From: Gammaproteobacteria bacterium | GTDB lineage: Bacteria > Pseudomonadota > Gammaproteobacteria > UBA6429 > Thiohalophilaceae | Length of the DNA: 64,000 nt | NCBI GenBank assembly: GCA_016125505.1 | Contig: WGLP01000002.1 | Location: 62,001-126,000, forward strand | Reading direction: 5' to 3' | Shown here: in pieces, positions 38,952 to 48,470 of the stretch | Layout: each line of letters opens with the position of its first letter | How positions within the stretch are numbered: position 1 is the stretch's first letter | Notes under the pieces: model-generated | What the model saw: only the letters and a program-made list of their open reading frames with translations | Databases searched by the model: none | What the model was told of the DNA's origin: nothing | Made by a program: the position numbers and the translations under genes

Positions 38952-39656
38952 ATGTACCGAACACTCAATCCTCAGAAAACGATCGAGACGATAGACAAGC
39001 TGGGCAAGCGTATACATGAACGTTTCCCCACTGCCGGTCTTAACAAGGTCTGTGCCGAGTTGCTGACGCTGGCGCAGGAAAACCAGACACAGGCAAACTG
39101 GATCTCCCGGCCGAACATTGCCATACGCCTGGGTGTGGTGCTTGTCATCGTGCTGGCGGCATTTGTGCTTATCTACAGCCTCTCGCAGTTGTCGTTCACC
39201 CGCGAACAATTCACTATCGGTGACCTGGTCACCGTCAGTGAAGCCGGGATCAACGACATCGTACTGTTAGGCGCCGCCATCTTTTTTCTGATTACACTGG
39301 AGACCCGAATCAAACGATCGCGTGCCCTGGCGGCCTTGCATGAACTGCGATCCATCGCCCATGTGATCGACATGCATCAGCTCACCAAGGACCCGAGCCA
39401 CATGCTCAACAAGGTCGTGATGACGCCGTCCTCACCGGAACGTGTGCTGACGGCATTCGAGTTAACACGCTATCTGAATTATTGCAGTGAGATGCTGTCA
39501 CTGACTGGCAAGCTCGCGGCACTCTACGCGCAGGATTTTCGTGATGCGGTGGTGCTCTCGGCCGTCAATGAAGTGGAAATCCTGACTACGGGTTTGAGCC
39601 GCAAGGTCTGGCAGAAGATCATGATACTCAGAGAAATGCAGGACCTCCCCAGCTAG
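38952..39656 (+). CDS. hypothetical membrane protein
   Basis: A roughly 234-residue protein with two helices (about LGVVLVIVLAAFVLIYSL and DIVLLGAAIFFLITLETRIK) and a C-terminal helical cytoplasmic domain. ATG at 38952 is preferred because the upstream frame has no hydrophobic or conserved content. The ribosome site is weak. I do not recognise the family. Confidence 0.75.
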   Translation: MYRTLNPQKTIETIDKLGKRIHERFPTAGLNKVCAELLTLAQENQTQANWISRPNIAIRLGVVLVIVLAAFVLIYSLSQLSFTREQFTIGDLVTVSEAGINDIVLLGAAIFFLITLETRIKRSRALAALHELRSIAHVIDMHQLTKDPSHMLNKVVMTPSSPERVLTAFELTRYLNYCSEMLSLTGKLAALYAQDFRDAVVLSAVNEVEILTTGLSRKVWQKIMILREMQDLPS

Positions 39657-39804
39657 CCGACGCTGCCTGCATAAAGTACGGCGGCAGCATTCCTTTTTTT
39701 CGTGATCTGGATCCCGTTCTCTATTCCGTGCTCGCTCCGGTGCGTTGCTTTGTTTATAATGCGTATATTAGAAAATACTAATATACAATTTAACGAGGTA
39801 ACAC

Positions 39805-40263
39805 ATGAACGTTCGCCTGGGGGCTCTGCTTGGTACCGGTCTATTGGCGCTGCTCTTAACTTCCACACTCCATGCGGCGCAGGCCGCGAATCAGAATGAC
39901 GCTGTCGAGCCCATTGGCAAACCTTCCAGCATTCCTGGCGTGTTAGCCGTTCAACCGGCCGAGGTGATTCAGCTGGCGAATCTGGATGAAGACATGGTGA
40001 TCTTCGATGCCCGCAGTGAGGCGCAGCGCAGCAAGGGGAAGTTAGCCTGGTCAGAAGGTTTCGAGCTGAAACAACTGGCCGCTACTCAGTTAGCCAGTAA
40101 GGTCGCGTCCAAGTCCACGGTGGTCTTGTTCTACGGTGACGAGAACGATCCGAATGCCGCCCTGGGCGCGAAAACGGCTGTCGCGAAAGGATATACCAGT
40201 GTGTATTGGTTACAGGGTGGCTGGCCCGCATGGCAACAGAGCGGTCTGCGTCTCGATCAGTGA
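39805..40263 (+). CDS. secreted rhodanese-like protein lacking the catalytic Cys
   Basis: A 152-residue protein with a clear signal peptide (MNVRLGALLGTGLLALLL). The rhodanese core is present: MVIFDARSEAQR, TVVLFYGDENDPN, VYWLQGGWPAWQ. The active-site loop that should start with Cys reads FYGDENDPN, so no Cys nucleophile is visible. It is probably an inactive, binding-type rhodanese. GAGG precedes the ATG. It acts in the periplasm. Confidence 0.85.
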   Translation: MNVRLGALLGTGLLALLLTSTLHAAQAANQNDAVEPIGKPSSIPGVLAVQPAEVIQLANLDEDMVIFDARSEAQRSKGKLAWSEGFELKQLAATQLASKVASKSTVVLFYGDENDPNAALGAKTAVAKGYTSVYWLQGGWPAWQQSGLRLDQ

Positions 40264-40729
40264 ATCAGGCTTGATATAAATTTGTAGTAGAGCGCAGACC
40301 ACGCTTTCGCCCAGGCTACGCGTTCTTTATCGTAATGTTTGGGCGGAGGAAAAACGTGCTGAAACAAACATTGTTACTGACTTTGGGCTTGTTTCTGGCG
40401 AGCAGTGCGAATTCGTACGACCCATCACCGAATATAGGATAAATCTTCCCTGCCTCTGTTTTTGTTAACCCCACCCGCGCAGGCTTTTGGAAGCTCATCG
40501 TGACGGCGTAAATCACCGGGCCGATGATTTTTCATGGCACGCCCGAGATCATGAAACCGACCAGGACAAACCTGCCACGGGGCAGCGGATGAAATGGGTG
40601 TATATTGGATCGGATATCAGTATATTACTTGATAAAGCCGAAGGCTTCTAAGTGCTCCCTGACCCGGACAATCGCGATCAGATCCTGGTTGTCATGAACA
40701 GCAAAGTCGACTGACAAGGCACGGAAAGA
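40264..40729. other. gene-poor gap with gene remnant
   Basis: This 466-base gap holds no intact gene. It contains the remnant described at 40356-40714. No repeat or hairpin of note was seen. Confidence 0.6.
40356..40714 (+). pseudogene. decayed small secreted-protein gene (possible)
   Basis: A GTG at 40356, six bases after GGAGGA, opens a signal-peptide-like frame (MLKQTLLLTLGLFLASSA) that stops at 40440-40442. Further on, an ATG-like frame around 40588 (MKWVYIGSDISILLDKAEGF) meets an in-frame TAA and then resumes as VLPDPDNRDQILVVMNSKVD to a stop at 40712-40714. Together these look like the start and end of one decayed exported protein. I could not rejoin the middle. Confidence 0.45.
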
Positions 40730-41932
40730 GTGGATACACATACCTTTTTTCTTTCACTGCTTATCATTCTGTTAACTGCTCGTCTGCTGGCGGAGATCGC
40801 CATTCGGTTGAAGGCGCCTTCTGTTATTGGGGAACTGGTTGCCGGCGTGATTCTTGGTCCCAGTTTGTTTGGCTGGTTAGAACCCAATGAAGTGCTGAGA
40901 CTGCTTGCCGAGATCGGAATCATTCTGCTGTTATTCGAAGTCGGTCTGGAAACCGATGTGAAGCGTCTGGTCGATGCCGGTCGGAAATCCTTTATCGTGG
41001 CGCTTGGCGGATTTGCCGTGCCCTTTGTGCTGGGATTCTGCTTCGGCTACTGGGCATTGGGCCTGTCGTCGCTGGTATCGCTGTTTATCGGCGGCACACT
41101 CACTGCCACCAGCATTGGTATTACCGTGCGGGTGTTGTCTGATCTGAAGCGTCAGCAAAATAAAGAAGGGCAAATCGTTTTGGGTGCCGCGGTACTGGAT
41201 GATGTTCTGGGTATCATATTGCTGGCAATGCTGTATGAGTTTTCCATCGGCGGTGGCGTCAGTATGGCCAACGTCAGTAAAGTTCTGGTATTCGTGGGTG
41301 CGTTTTTCTTATTGGCCCCGCTGGCAGCGAAGCTGATATCTCTGCTGATTCATCGTTTCGACTCCCTTAGCGGTATTCCCGGCCTGATTCCGACCACCAT
41401 GGTTTCGCTGGTGCTGTTCTTTGCCTGGTTGGCGCATGCGGTCGGCGCACCGGAACTGCTCGGTGGTTTTGCCGCCGGCCTGGCGTTATCACGGCGTTTT
41501 TTTCTGCCCTTTGGTATTGCATTGCATACAGACGAAAACTTTGCCAATCGGATCGAAGAGCAGATGCGGCCGATTATCCAGTTGTTTACGCCGATCTTTT
41601 TTGTCATGGTGGGGTTATCGTTAAATCTCCGCGAGATTGACTGGTCGTCGTCGTTTATCTGGAGTTTTTCATTATTGTTCTTTGCGATTGCCTTCCTGGG
41701 TAAATTTGCCGGAACGTTGCTGATTAAAGAATCCTGGCATATGCGCACGGTTATCGGTTTGGCGATGGTGCCGCGTGGTGAAGTGGGTCTGATCTTTGCG
41801 GAACTGGGGCGTGTGAGTGGAATTTTTAACAACGAAATCTATGCTGGCATGATCATCGTTATCGCACTGACAACCCTGCTGCCGCCTTTCGCAATGAAAT
41901 GGTATTGTGGCCGATACGCTAATCTTTCTTAA
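40730..41932 (+). CDS. cation:proton antiporter (CPA2/Kef-type)
   Basis: A 400-residue, about twelve-helix antiporter of the CPA2 family. LLIILLTARLLAEIAIRLKAP at the start, GELVAGVILGPSLFGWL, LLLFEVGLETDVKRL and the conserved Asp pair region VLDDVLGIILLAMLYEF are family features. It exchanges Na+ or K+ for protons at the inner membrane. It lacks a C-terminal RCK/TrkA domain. The GTG start is close to GGAAAG. No partner gene is adjacent. Confidence 0.92.
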   Translation: MDTHTFFLSLLIILLTARLLAEIAIRLKAPSVIGELVAGVILGPSLFGWLEPNEVLRLLAEIGIILLLFEVGLETDVKRLVDAGRKSFIVALGGFAVPFVLGFCFGYWALGLSSLVSLFIGGTLTATSIGITVRVLSDLKRQQNKEGQIVLGAAVLDDVLGIILLAMLYEFSIGGGVSMANVSKVLVFVGAFFLLAPLAAKLISLLIHRFDSLSGIPGLIPTTMVSLVLFFAWLAHAVGAPELLGGFAAGLALSRRFFLPFGIALHTDENFANRIEEQMRPIIQLFTPIFFVMVGLSLNLREIDWSSSFIWSFSLLFFAIAFLGKFAGTLLIKESWHMRTVIGLAMVPRGEVGLIFAELGRVSGIFNNEIYAGMIIVIALTTLLPPFAMKWYCGRYANLS

Positions 41933-42025
41933 TCGAACCCGGCCAGGCTTTAATATGTTGGGTCACGACTGCCGAGTTACCGGGGACGCCAAAGCCGGAC
42001 GCATAAAAGATGCTAAAATTCACTC

Positions 42026-43300
42026 ATGACCAGTGACACACCAAATCAAAATCCGATTCTGGGTCAAGGTGAAACCAAAACGCTGGGCATCCTGTCCTCC
42101 CTGTTCGAGGAATTTTCCCGCTCACTCGATCTTGATCAAACCATGCAGAAAGTGGTCGAGGTAACCAAGGCAATGATGAGTGCCGAAGGGGTGGCGCTGT
42201 TCCTGCTGGAAAATGCTGACACTGAACTTGTCTGTCGCGTGTGCTCTACGCCAACGGATATCACCGGCATGCGTATCAGTGCCAGGCAGGGCATTATTGG
42301 TCGTAGCATTCGGCGAGAGAAGGTTCAGCTGGTTGCCGATGCGTCGACGGATCCGGATTTTGTCCGTGGGGTGGATGGCATGGCGGGTAGCCAGGTCCGG
42401 TCGATTGTGTGTGCACCCCTCACGCTGGGCGGAAAAAGTTTCGGCGCACTCCAGGCGATGAACAAGACCGCCTATGGCGAACGATTTGATGAGAAGGATC
42501 AAAATTTTCTTTCAACACTGGCCAATGCCGCCTCGCTGGCTATTCACAATGCGAAACTGGTCAGTCAGGTGCTTGATGAAGAACGGACCCGTCAGGAGTT
42601 ATCGCTGGCGCGGGAAATACAGGAAGCGGTGTTTCCGGATGCGCGGCAGGGCGGTCATGTCATTGCGGGGTATAACTTATCGGCACGCAGTGTCTCCGGC
42701 GATTTCTATGATTATCTCGAAGTGTCGCCGGGCCGGTTTTGTTTCTGTCTGGGTGATGTCTCCGGCAAAGGGGTGAATGCGGCGTTGATGGTGGCCAGGG
42801 TGAGTGGGCTGTTTCGATATCTGGCAAAAAGCAAAACCTCACCGGCGGAATTACTGGCGGCCATGAATACCGAATTATGTGAGACCATGACCCGCGGTAT
42901 GTTTGTCACCATGGTTGCCGGCGTCTATGAACGCAAGGACAAGATGATCGAAATGGCGAATGCCGGACACCACCCGCCATTGCAGATGCAGGCCAATAAC
43001 ATCATCGCGTATGAGCAGGCCTCACCACCCTTGGGTGTCCTCCCGGACATCGCGTTCGAGCCCTACGTGCTCAGGCTCAAGGATGGCGCTTTATATATCT
43101 TCACCGATGGCCTGACCGAGTGCTGGACTGACCATCAGCAGCCGCTGGGGAACGACGGCGTAAAAGCACTCATCCGCAAACATGCCACGGTACCGTTGAC
43201 TGAACGATTAAAAGTTATCGTGGAAGACGCTACCCAGTGGAAAATGAAAACCGGTGGCTACCTCAATGATGATATTACCTTGCTGGTGATTGATGGCTAG
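42026..43300 (+). CDS. GAF domain PP2C-type (SpoIIE/RsbU) serine phosphatase
   Basis: A 424-residue protein with an N-terminal GAF domain (about 30-185, including the ARQGIIGRSIRRE loop) and a C-terminal SpoIIE-type phosphatase (about 200-424) with SGDFYDYLEV, LGDVSGKGVNAALMVARVSG and FTDGLTE...DDITLLV. Such phosphatases dephosphorylate anti-sigma antagonist proteins in partner-switching pathways, triggered by the GAF signal. No anti-sigma factor or antagonist is adjacent. Confidence 0.93.
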   Translation: MTSDTPNQNPILGQGETKTLGILSSLFEEFSRSLDLDQTMQKVVEVTKAMMSAEGVALFLLENADTELVCRVCSTPTDITGMRISARQGIIGRSIRREKVQLVADASTDPDFVRGVDGMAGSQVRSIVCAPLTLGGKSFGALQAMNKTAYGERFDEKDQNFLSTLANAASLAIHNAKLVSQVLDEERTRQELSLAREIQEAVFPDARQGGHVIAGYNLSARSVSGDFYDYLEVSPGRFCFCLGDVSGKGVNAALMVARVSGLFRYLAKSKTSPAELLAAMNTELCETMTRGMFVTMVAGVYERKDKMIEMANAGHHPPLQMQANNIIAYEQASPPLGVLPDIAFEPYVLRLKDGALYIFTDGLTECWTDHQQPLGNDGVKALIRKHATVPLTERLKVIVEDATQWKMKTGGYLNDDITLLVIDG

Positions 43301-43464
43301 GTGGTGTGGGGCAGCAAAACGGGTTCTGGTCGAACAATTTACACAGTGTTCTCAGAAATTATTGGAATTTTTGCGCTGACACCTGTTTCTAAAATTCACG
43401 TTTAAGTATTAAACTGCGTATTCTTCTTCGCAAATTCCACAACCACTCACCATCGAGGACACGC

Positions 43465-44403
43465 ATGTCAGCGATTGTTTCCATTAGCCATCTCTCCAAG
43501 ACTTATACCGGCGGGTTTCAGGCCTTAAAGGATGTCAACCTGGAGATTCAGCCGGGTGAGATCCTTGCCCTGCTGGGTCCCAATGGGGCGGGCAAGACCA
43601 CCCTGATCTCGATTATCTGCGGCATCGTGAATGCCAGTGGCGGTGCGGTGACCGTGGATGGCTTTGATATCGTCAAGGACTATCGCGTGACACGGGAGCG
43701 CATTGGTCTGGTCCCCCAGGAACTGACCCTGGGGGCGTTTGAATCGGTATGGGATACTTTTTGTTTCAGCCGCGGCCTGTTTGGTAAAAAGCCCAACCCG
43801 GCCTACCTCGAACAATTACTCAAGGCTCTTTCTCTGTGGGATAAACGCGATGCCATGATCATGAGCCTGTCCGGCGGGATGAAACGGCGCGTGCTGATTG
43901 GCAAGGCGCTGGCCCACGAGCCGGTGATCCTGTTTCTGGATGAACCGACGGCCGGGGTGGATGTCGAGCTGCGCAAGGATATGTGGGCCCTGGTGGAAAA
44001 ACTGCGCCAGTCCGGTGTGACCATTATCCTGACCACCCACTATATCGAAGAGGCCGAAGCCATTGCCGACCGGGTGGGGGTGATCAATAAAGGCGAGTTG
44101 CTGGTGGTGGACGATAAGCAGGCGCTGATGCATAAACTGGGTAAGCGTCAGTTGATGATCGAGCTGGAAACGCCTGTCAGCGGTATCCCAACCGAGTTGA
44201 CGGAATTTGCCTTGGAATTGTCGGAGGACAGGACGACAGTGACATATACCTATGACCCGCACCGGACGCATACCGGGATTGACGCGTTGTTGAAGGCGGC
44301 GGCATCCGCAGGCTGGGCGATTAAGGATGTGCACAGCGTGAAGACCTCACTGGAGGAGATCTTTGTCAATCTGGTGAAAGGGACGGGGAGGGACGCCGCA
44401 TGA
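43465..44403 (+). CDS. ABC-2 transporter ATP-binding protein (YadG-like)
   Basis: A 312-residue ABC ATPase. Walker A is [13 protein letters not shown], the signature is [20 protein letters not shown], and Walker B is [12 protein letters not shown], with the H-loop in [10 protein letters not shown]. Its arrangement is like E. coli YadG. It pairs with the permease immediately downstream (overlap ATGA). The substrate is unknown; export is likely for this class. Confidence 0.93.
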   Translation: MSAIVSISHLSKTYTGGFQALKDVNLEIQPGEILALLGPNGAGKTTLISIICGIVNASGGAVTVDGFDIVKDYRVTRERIGLVPQELTLGAFESVWDTFCFSRGLFGKKPNPAYLEQLLKALSLWDKRDAMIMSLSGGMKRRVLIGKALAHEPVILFLDEPTAGVDVELRKDMWALVEKLRQSGVTIILTTHYIEEAEAIADRVGVINKGELLVVDDKQALMHKLGKRQLMIELETPVSGIPTELTEFALELSEDRTTVTYTYDPHRTHTGIDALLKAAASAGWAIKDVHSVKTSLEEIFVNLVKGTGRDAA

Positions 44404-45161
44404 ATGTCTACGCGATTCGCGTCATCTACAAGTATGAAATGAAGCGGGCGTTTAATACGATTGCGCAGAGCTTTGCGTCGCCGGTGCTGTCCACGGCCTT
44501 GTATTTCGTGGTGTTCGGCTCGGCCATCGGTTCACGCATTGATGTGATAGACAAGGTCTCTTATGGCCTGTTCATCGTGCCTGGTCTGATGATGCTGACG
44601 ATTTTGTCGCAGAGCCTGGCCAATGCCTCCTTCGGCATCTATTTTCCGCGTTTCACCGGACAGATCTATGAGGTGTTATCGGCGCCGGTGTCCGCCATGG
44701 AGATCGTCATCGGCTATGTCGGGGCGGCCGCCACCAAATCCTTATTGATCGCGTTTATTATCCTGGTGACGGCCAGCTTTTTTGTCGAGATGCGTATCGA
44801 CCATCCCGTCTGGATGCTGGGCTTTTTAATCCTGACCTGTATCTCCTTTAGCCTGTTTGGTTTCATCATTGGCCTGTGGGCCGGTGACTTTGAAAAACTG
44901 CAGATCGTGCCCCTGTTGGTGATCACCCCGTTGGTGTTCCTGGGCGGGACCTTTTATACCATCGACATGCTGCCACCGGTCTGGCAGACCATCAGCCTGT
45001 TCAATCCGGTGGTCTATCTGGTGAGCGGTTTTCGCTGGAGTTTTTTTGAGGTGTCCGATGTGAGTGTCGGGATTAGCCTGCTGATGGTGTTACTGTTCAT
45101 GCTGGTGTGCCTGGTGATCATTGGCTGGATGTTCAAAACCGGGTATCGTCTCAAGCAGTAG
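44400..45161 (+). CDS. ABC-2 type transporter permease (YadH-like)
   Basis: A 253-residue protein with six predicted helices. [15 protein letters not shown], the middle [15 protein letters not shown] and [20 protein letters not shown] are typical ABC-2 permease features. The start overlaps the stop of the ATPase gene. The pair resembles YadGH exporters of unknown substrate. Confidence 0.92.
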   Translation: MNVYAIRVIYKYEMKRAFNTIAQSFASPVLSTALYFVVFGSAIGSRIDVIDKVSYGLFIVPGLMMLTILSQSLANASFGIYFPRFTGQIYEVLSAPVSAMEIVIGYVGAAATKSLLIAFIILVTASFFVEMRIDHPVWMLGFLILTCISFSLFGFIIGLWAGDFEKLQIVPLLVITPLVFLGGTFYTIDMLPPVWQTISLFNPVVYLVSGFRWSFFEVSDVSVGISLLMVLLFMLVCLVIIGWMFKTGYRLKQ

Positions 45162-45182
45162 TCACACGATAAGGGAACCGCA

Positions 45183-45506
45183 ATGCATACAAATTTCTAT
45201 CTGCTCATCACAATCGGCGTGCTGGCCGGGTTTTTCATGCGCCCGCTCAACATGTTTGTCTTTGGCAAAGTCGCTGCCTTGGTGAAATACATCCAGCGCA
45301 AACCCCTCGTCATCCTGCTCATGTTCGCCTCGATGCTGTCCGCATTAGCCGTGACTATCTCCACGATTTATTTGGCGCTGAAACTTTCCGGGTTTATCCC
45401 GCTCGCGGCGCATGCGCCGGCCTTTGTCGTGTCATTCTTTGTCGGCGGCATGCTCTGGGTGATTTATGCCAAGCTGTTCAATCGCGGCTGCAGCATCGAT
45501 CTGTAG
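45183..45506 (+). CDS. small membrane protein of unknown function
   Basis: A 107-residue protein with about three hydrophobic helices (LLITIGVLAGFFMRPLNMF; LVILLMFASMLSALAVTIS; FVVSFFVGGMLWVIYAKLF). It follows the ABC permease gene by 21 bases and may be part of the same operon. No recognised family. Confidence 0.7.
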   Translation: MHTNFYLLITIGVLAGFFMRPLNMFVFGKVAALVKYIQRKPLVILLMFASMLSALAVTISTIYLALKLSGFIPLAAHAPAFVVSFFVGGMLWVIYAKLFNRGCSIDL

Positions 45507-45535
45507 GAAATGATATCGATCAAGGAAGACATTTG

Positions 45536-46129
45536 ATGGCATCACACCGGCGTTTCGTCATTTTGCTTCTCCTCGGTCTGGGGCTGCTGGCGACGCAGAG
45601 CGCTTACGCCTTTCGCTGCAGCGGCGGGCTGATCAGCACGGGGGACTCCAAACTCGTGCTGCTGAAAAAGTGCGGCGAGCCGTCGTGGATCGATCGTTGG
45701 CCCGAACGCACGGTCGAACTGCCGGACACCGATGTCGAGCACAGCGTCACGCGCATCAATGAACGCTGGATCTACAACCTCGGCCCGACGCAATTTATCC
45801 GTATCATCACGCTGCGCGACGGCCGGGTCGCGAATATCGAAACCGGCGGGCGCGGCTTTAGCGTTTATCCCGGTATGCAGCGTTGTGATTTCAACAGCTT
45901 CTCCCTGGGCAGCACCTCCGCGGAGGTCAGTGCAAAGTGCGGCGTGCCTGATTCGCAGGAGCAGCGCTATGAAACGGTCACGGAGAAGATTGCCGGTGGC
46001 CGGCGCCAGGTCAGCGTCAGCGTGGAGGAGTGGACCTTCAATCTCGGCCCCACGCAATTCATGCGTATCCTTACCTTCCGCAACGGGGTGCTGGTGGACA
46101 TCACCACGGGGGAACGAGGGTTTCAATAA
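45536..46129 (+). CDS. DUF2845 domain protein with internal duplication
   Basis: A roughly 197-residue secreted protein. Signal peptide, then two DUF2845 units each with a Cys (FRCSGGL, KKCGEPSW; then KCGVPDS) and each ending in NLGPTQFIRIITLRDG or NLGPTQFMRILTFRNG plus a GERGF-type end. Function unknown. ATG at 45536 is preferred to a TTG just before, with GGAAG upstream. Confidence 0.88.
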   Translation: MASHRRFVILLLLGLGLLATQSAYAFRCSGGLISTGDSKLVLLKKCGEPSWIDRWPERTVELPDTDVEHSVTRINERWIYNLGPTQFIRIITLRDGRVANIETGGRGFSVYPGMQRCDFNSFSLGSTSAEVSAKCGVPDSQEQRYETVTEKIAGGRRQVSVSVEEWTFNLGPTQFMRILTFRNGVLVDITTGERGFQ

Positions 46130-46150
46130 CCATTGTGCTGTTACGGAACA

Positions 46151-46182
46151 GCGGGCGGAACACAGTTTTCAGTAATATTAGA
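46151..46182. repeat. dispersed repeat copy (GGGCGGAACACAG type)
   Basis: GCGGGCGGAACACAGTTTTC, then AGTAATATTAGA, matches the 27-base family at 26772, again placed just after a stop codon (46129). Confidence 0.65.
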
Positions 46183-46333
46183 AAGAATTAATATCTAATC
46201 CCAATTATTCGTTGATATTAAATATTTTTTGTTTCAATCGTATGTCTATTGATTTGTAGTGTCCTTCGTAACAGAATAAAAACATACTAATAATTCGCCT
46301 ATAACTATTAAAGCTTTGGCGAAGGGGGCGGCA

Positions 46334-46957
46334 ATGGACGAACGGCAACGTGCTCTGGAAGTCCTGTCGAAGTGGCGCCAACATCAAGCTTCCAAACAAC
46401 AATCACCGGCCGCGCGGCGCAAATTGCTTGGGCGTTTAGCCTTCGTCTTCGCATCGATCTTTATTGTACTTGTCGGCTTACGCGCGGCGATGGATCCCTG
46501 GTCACTGCCGCTGCCGGGAATGCCGGCCCTGACCGGTGAATGGGTAGGCACCCTCGTTTCGCCGCAAGGTCAACGGTTCGGTGTTTACTTTGACATTAAG
46601 TGGGATGCAGGCGGTGGGTGTCCCAACTGTGGACATATCGGGGGTGGTGCCCAATCCTGTCGTGCCGACGGCGATGCCCGACAATACACACTCAAAGGCA
46701 AACCTCAAACCTGGCGCGGGGAAGTTTTCACTTTGGGTGCAACACAGAGTGTCGACGATGCCCCGGGGTTGCGGTTATACGGCATGGACGGACGTTGGCT
46801 GGCCGATGAATTACACATTACAGCGACGCTCGCGTCCATCGGCGTCAAGTCAGGCGCAAATTCCAATCCGGATACCACGCGTCCTGTCGCGTGGACGATG
46901 CGTCGCGGCACGCGCCGTGACTTCACGGTACTCTGTGCACGCATCACCGCGAAATGA
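46334..46957 (+). CDS. hypothetical protein with one membrane helix and Cys pairs
   Basis: A roughly 207-residue protein with a charged N-terminus, one helix (LGRLAFVFASIFIVLVGLRA) and a periplasmic domain containing GGGCPNCGHIGGGAQSC, a C-x2-C plus C pattern. ATG at 46334 is used because GGGGGCGG lies just before it. I do not recognise the family. Confidence 0.7.
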   Translation: MDERQRALEVLSKWRQHQASKQQSPAARRKLLGRLAFVFASIFIVLVGLRAAMDPWSLPLPGMPALTGEWVGTLVSPQGQRFGVYFDIKWDAGGGCPNCGHIGGGAQSCRADGDARQYTLKGKPQTWRGEVFTLGATQSVDDAPGLRLYGMDGRWLADELHITATLASIGVKSGANSNPDTTRPVAWTMRRGTRRDFTVLCARITAK

Positions 46958-47019
46958 TTGCAACAGACGATGGAAACCCGAATCACTAACAAGAAATATT
47001 TCAAGTCTACGAGGTAACT

Positions 47020-48159
47020 ATGCCTACTATCAAAACTGCAAGGAATGTCAGTGTGCTCCTCTGCGGCATGTTTATTTTGGTCTCAGTACTCGGTTCCCCC
47101 GCATTTGCTGCGCTGATTCCTGACTGGCGATCGCCTGTCGTGATTGGTGGCAGTGGTGGCAACCCGTCCTCCACTATCTGTCCCAAAGGGATGTTCCTGC
47201 ATGGTTTTATCAGCCGGGTGGGTGACGATGTGGACTTTATTGCAGCTCTGTGCGCAACTCCGCCGGGCTTGTCGACAGGCTCGCCGAAAAATCTGAGCAT
47301 CAATCTGGCGGAAGGCGAGATGGGTGGCCGCGGTGGCAAGGTGAACATCATTCACTGCCCTATGCAAGAGCCGTTCGTGCGGACCCTGTGGTATCAGGCC
47401 GAAGGCGCGCGCGAGCGCACGATGGTACTCAACAATATTCGCATCGGCTGTGGTCCACTTACCGGCGTTGTTCCGCGGCAGGTCCAGGGCTATAACCAGT
47501 TTTCGATCGACGGAAAACTGTATTCGGGCAATAACGGGCTGAGTGTTGGCGTTGTCAGTTCTAAAAATGCGGACGCCGATTGCCCGGATGGCATGCTGCC
47601 CATCGGACTGCATGGTCGTTCCGGCGCAGTCGTGGATGCCGTGGCTGTGGTTTGCCGACCGGTGTCGGGTGGTGTTAACAGTCTGCCGGATTCAAAAATC
47701 ACGAAAGGCGCGAAAGAGTTGGGGTCGCGCGCGCAAAACGACCCCTATGAACAGCTATTGAATCGTTTTAATACTCAAGCCTCTTCAGCATCTACGACGC
47801 GCGTGCAGTCGGCGCCAACGCAAACTGCAAAAGCGCAAGATGGCGGGCTCACAGCAAAACCACTGGGGAAAACCAGGTTTCCGTCCGCACCTGGGCAATG
47901 TCGACCGGGCTTTGTATTGAGAAATGCCGGACCCAAGGATGCTGTTTGCGTATCACCGTCGGCGCGCGATCGCGTCGCTAGTGAAAACAAAGTGGCAGCG
48001 GCCCGTCGGGACCCGAAGGGACATTATGGTCCAAATAGCTGCAAATCAGGATTTGTCTGGCGGGGAGCATTTGACGGTGATGTTGTTTGTGTCACACCAC
48101 GATCGCGCGATCTGGCGCGAAGTGAAAATAAAATGGCTGCTTCGACTCGAGTACCTTGA
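47020..48159 (+). CDS. secreted cysteine-rich repeat protein
   Basis: A 379-residue exported protein with a signal peptide ending near GSPAFA. The N-terminal region has two lectin-like repeats (STICPKGMFLHGFISRVGDDVDFI and DADCPDGMLPIGLHGRSG), each near a GxVD-type motif. The C-terminus has two repeats of about 45 residues beginning QCRPGFVLRNA and SCKSGFVWRGA, each with a VCVxPxxRD block and a KxAAxxRxP end. Similar cysteine repeats occur in secreted bacterial proteins. Function unknown. The two ends suggest a binding protein. Confidence 0.75.
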   Translation: MPTIKTARNVSVLLCGMFILVSVLGSPAFAALIPDWRSPVVIGGSGGNPSSTICPKGMFLHGFISRVGDDVDFIAALCATPPGLSTGSPKNLSINLAEGEMGGRGGKVNIIHCPMQEPFVRTLWYQAEGARERTMVLNNIRIGCGPLTGVVPRQVQGYNQFSIDGKLYSGNNGLSVGVVSSKNADADCPDGMLPIGLHGRSGAVVDAVAVVCRPVSGGVNSLPDSKITKGAKELGSRAQNDPYEQLLNRFNTQASSASTTRVQSAPTQTAKAQDGGLTAKPLGKTRFPSAPGQCRPGFVLRNAGPKDAVCVSPSARDRVASENKVAAARRDPKGHYGPNSCKSGFVWRGAFDGDVVCVTPRSRDLARSENKMAASTRVP

Positions 48160-48470
48160 CGACGTTGCTTGCTAGCCGAGGTAGAGTTTAACGGGGTCAC
48201 ACTCTTAACGATCCAACGATAAATTTGCGAATTAGATCGAGTCTGACCCTGCCGAGCCCCTGCCGAGCCTTGAAGCATGTTAGAGCCATGCTGCCATCAT
48301 CTGTCTATCCGGTTTTCTTTCGGGCGCTTTTAACTAAAAAAGCGCGAAAACAAGAAATGCACTAGAGCTTGACTATTACTCTTATATATCTATGCATCCA
48401 TGAGAATTTTTTGACCTTGAAGGTAACTTGGGCTAAATATAAGAGGTTTTCGGCGAGTGAGAGGCGCTCC
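48160..48470. other. gene-free gap with inverted repeats
   Basis: A 311-base gap. An 11-base near-perfect inverted repeat (GGGTCACACTC at 48194-48204; GAGTCTGACCC at 48239-48249) spans 56 bases, like a tiny mobile-element remnant. A hairpin GCGCTTTT (48324-48331)/AAAAGCGC (48338-48345) follows. AT-rich from 48340. No gene seen. Confidence 0.65.

Noticed and set aside
33240..42005. Two similar stretches (GTCACGACTGC ... GCCAAAGCCG) at about 33250 and 41961
   Set aside because: The shared part is short and the middle differs. It may be a repeat family but two weak copies do not support a call.
48324..48345. Terminator hairpin GCGCTTTT/AAAAGCGC
   Set aside because: No gene ends immediately before it and no U-tract follows. 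Kept only as a note in the gap.
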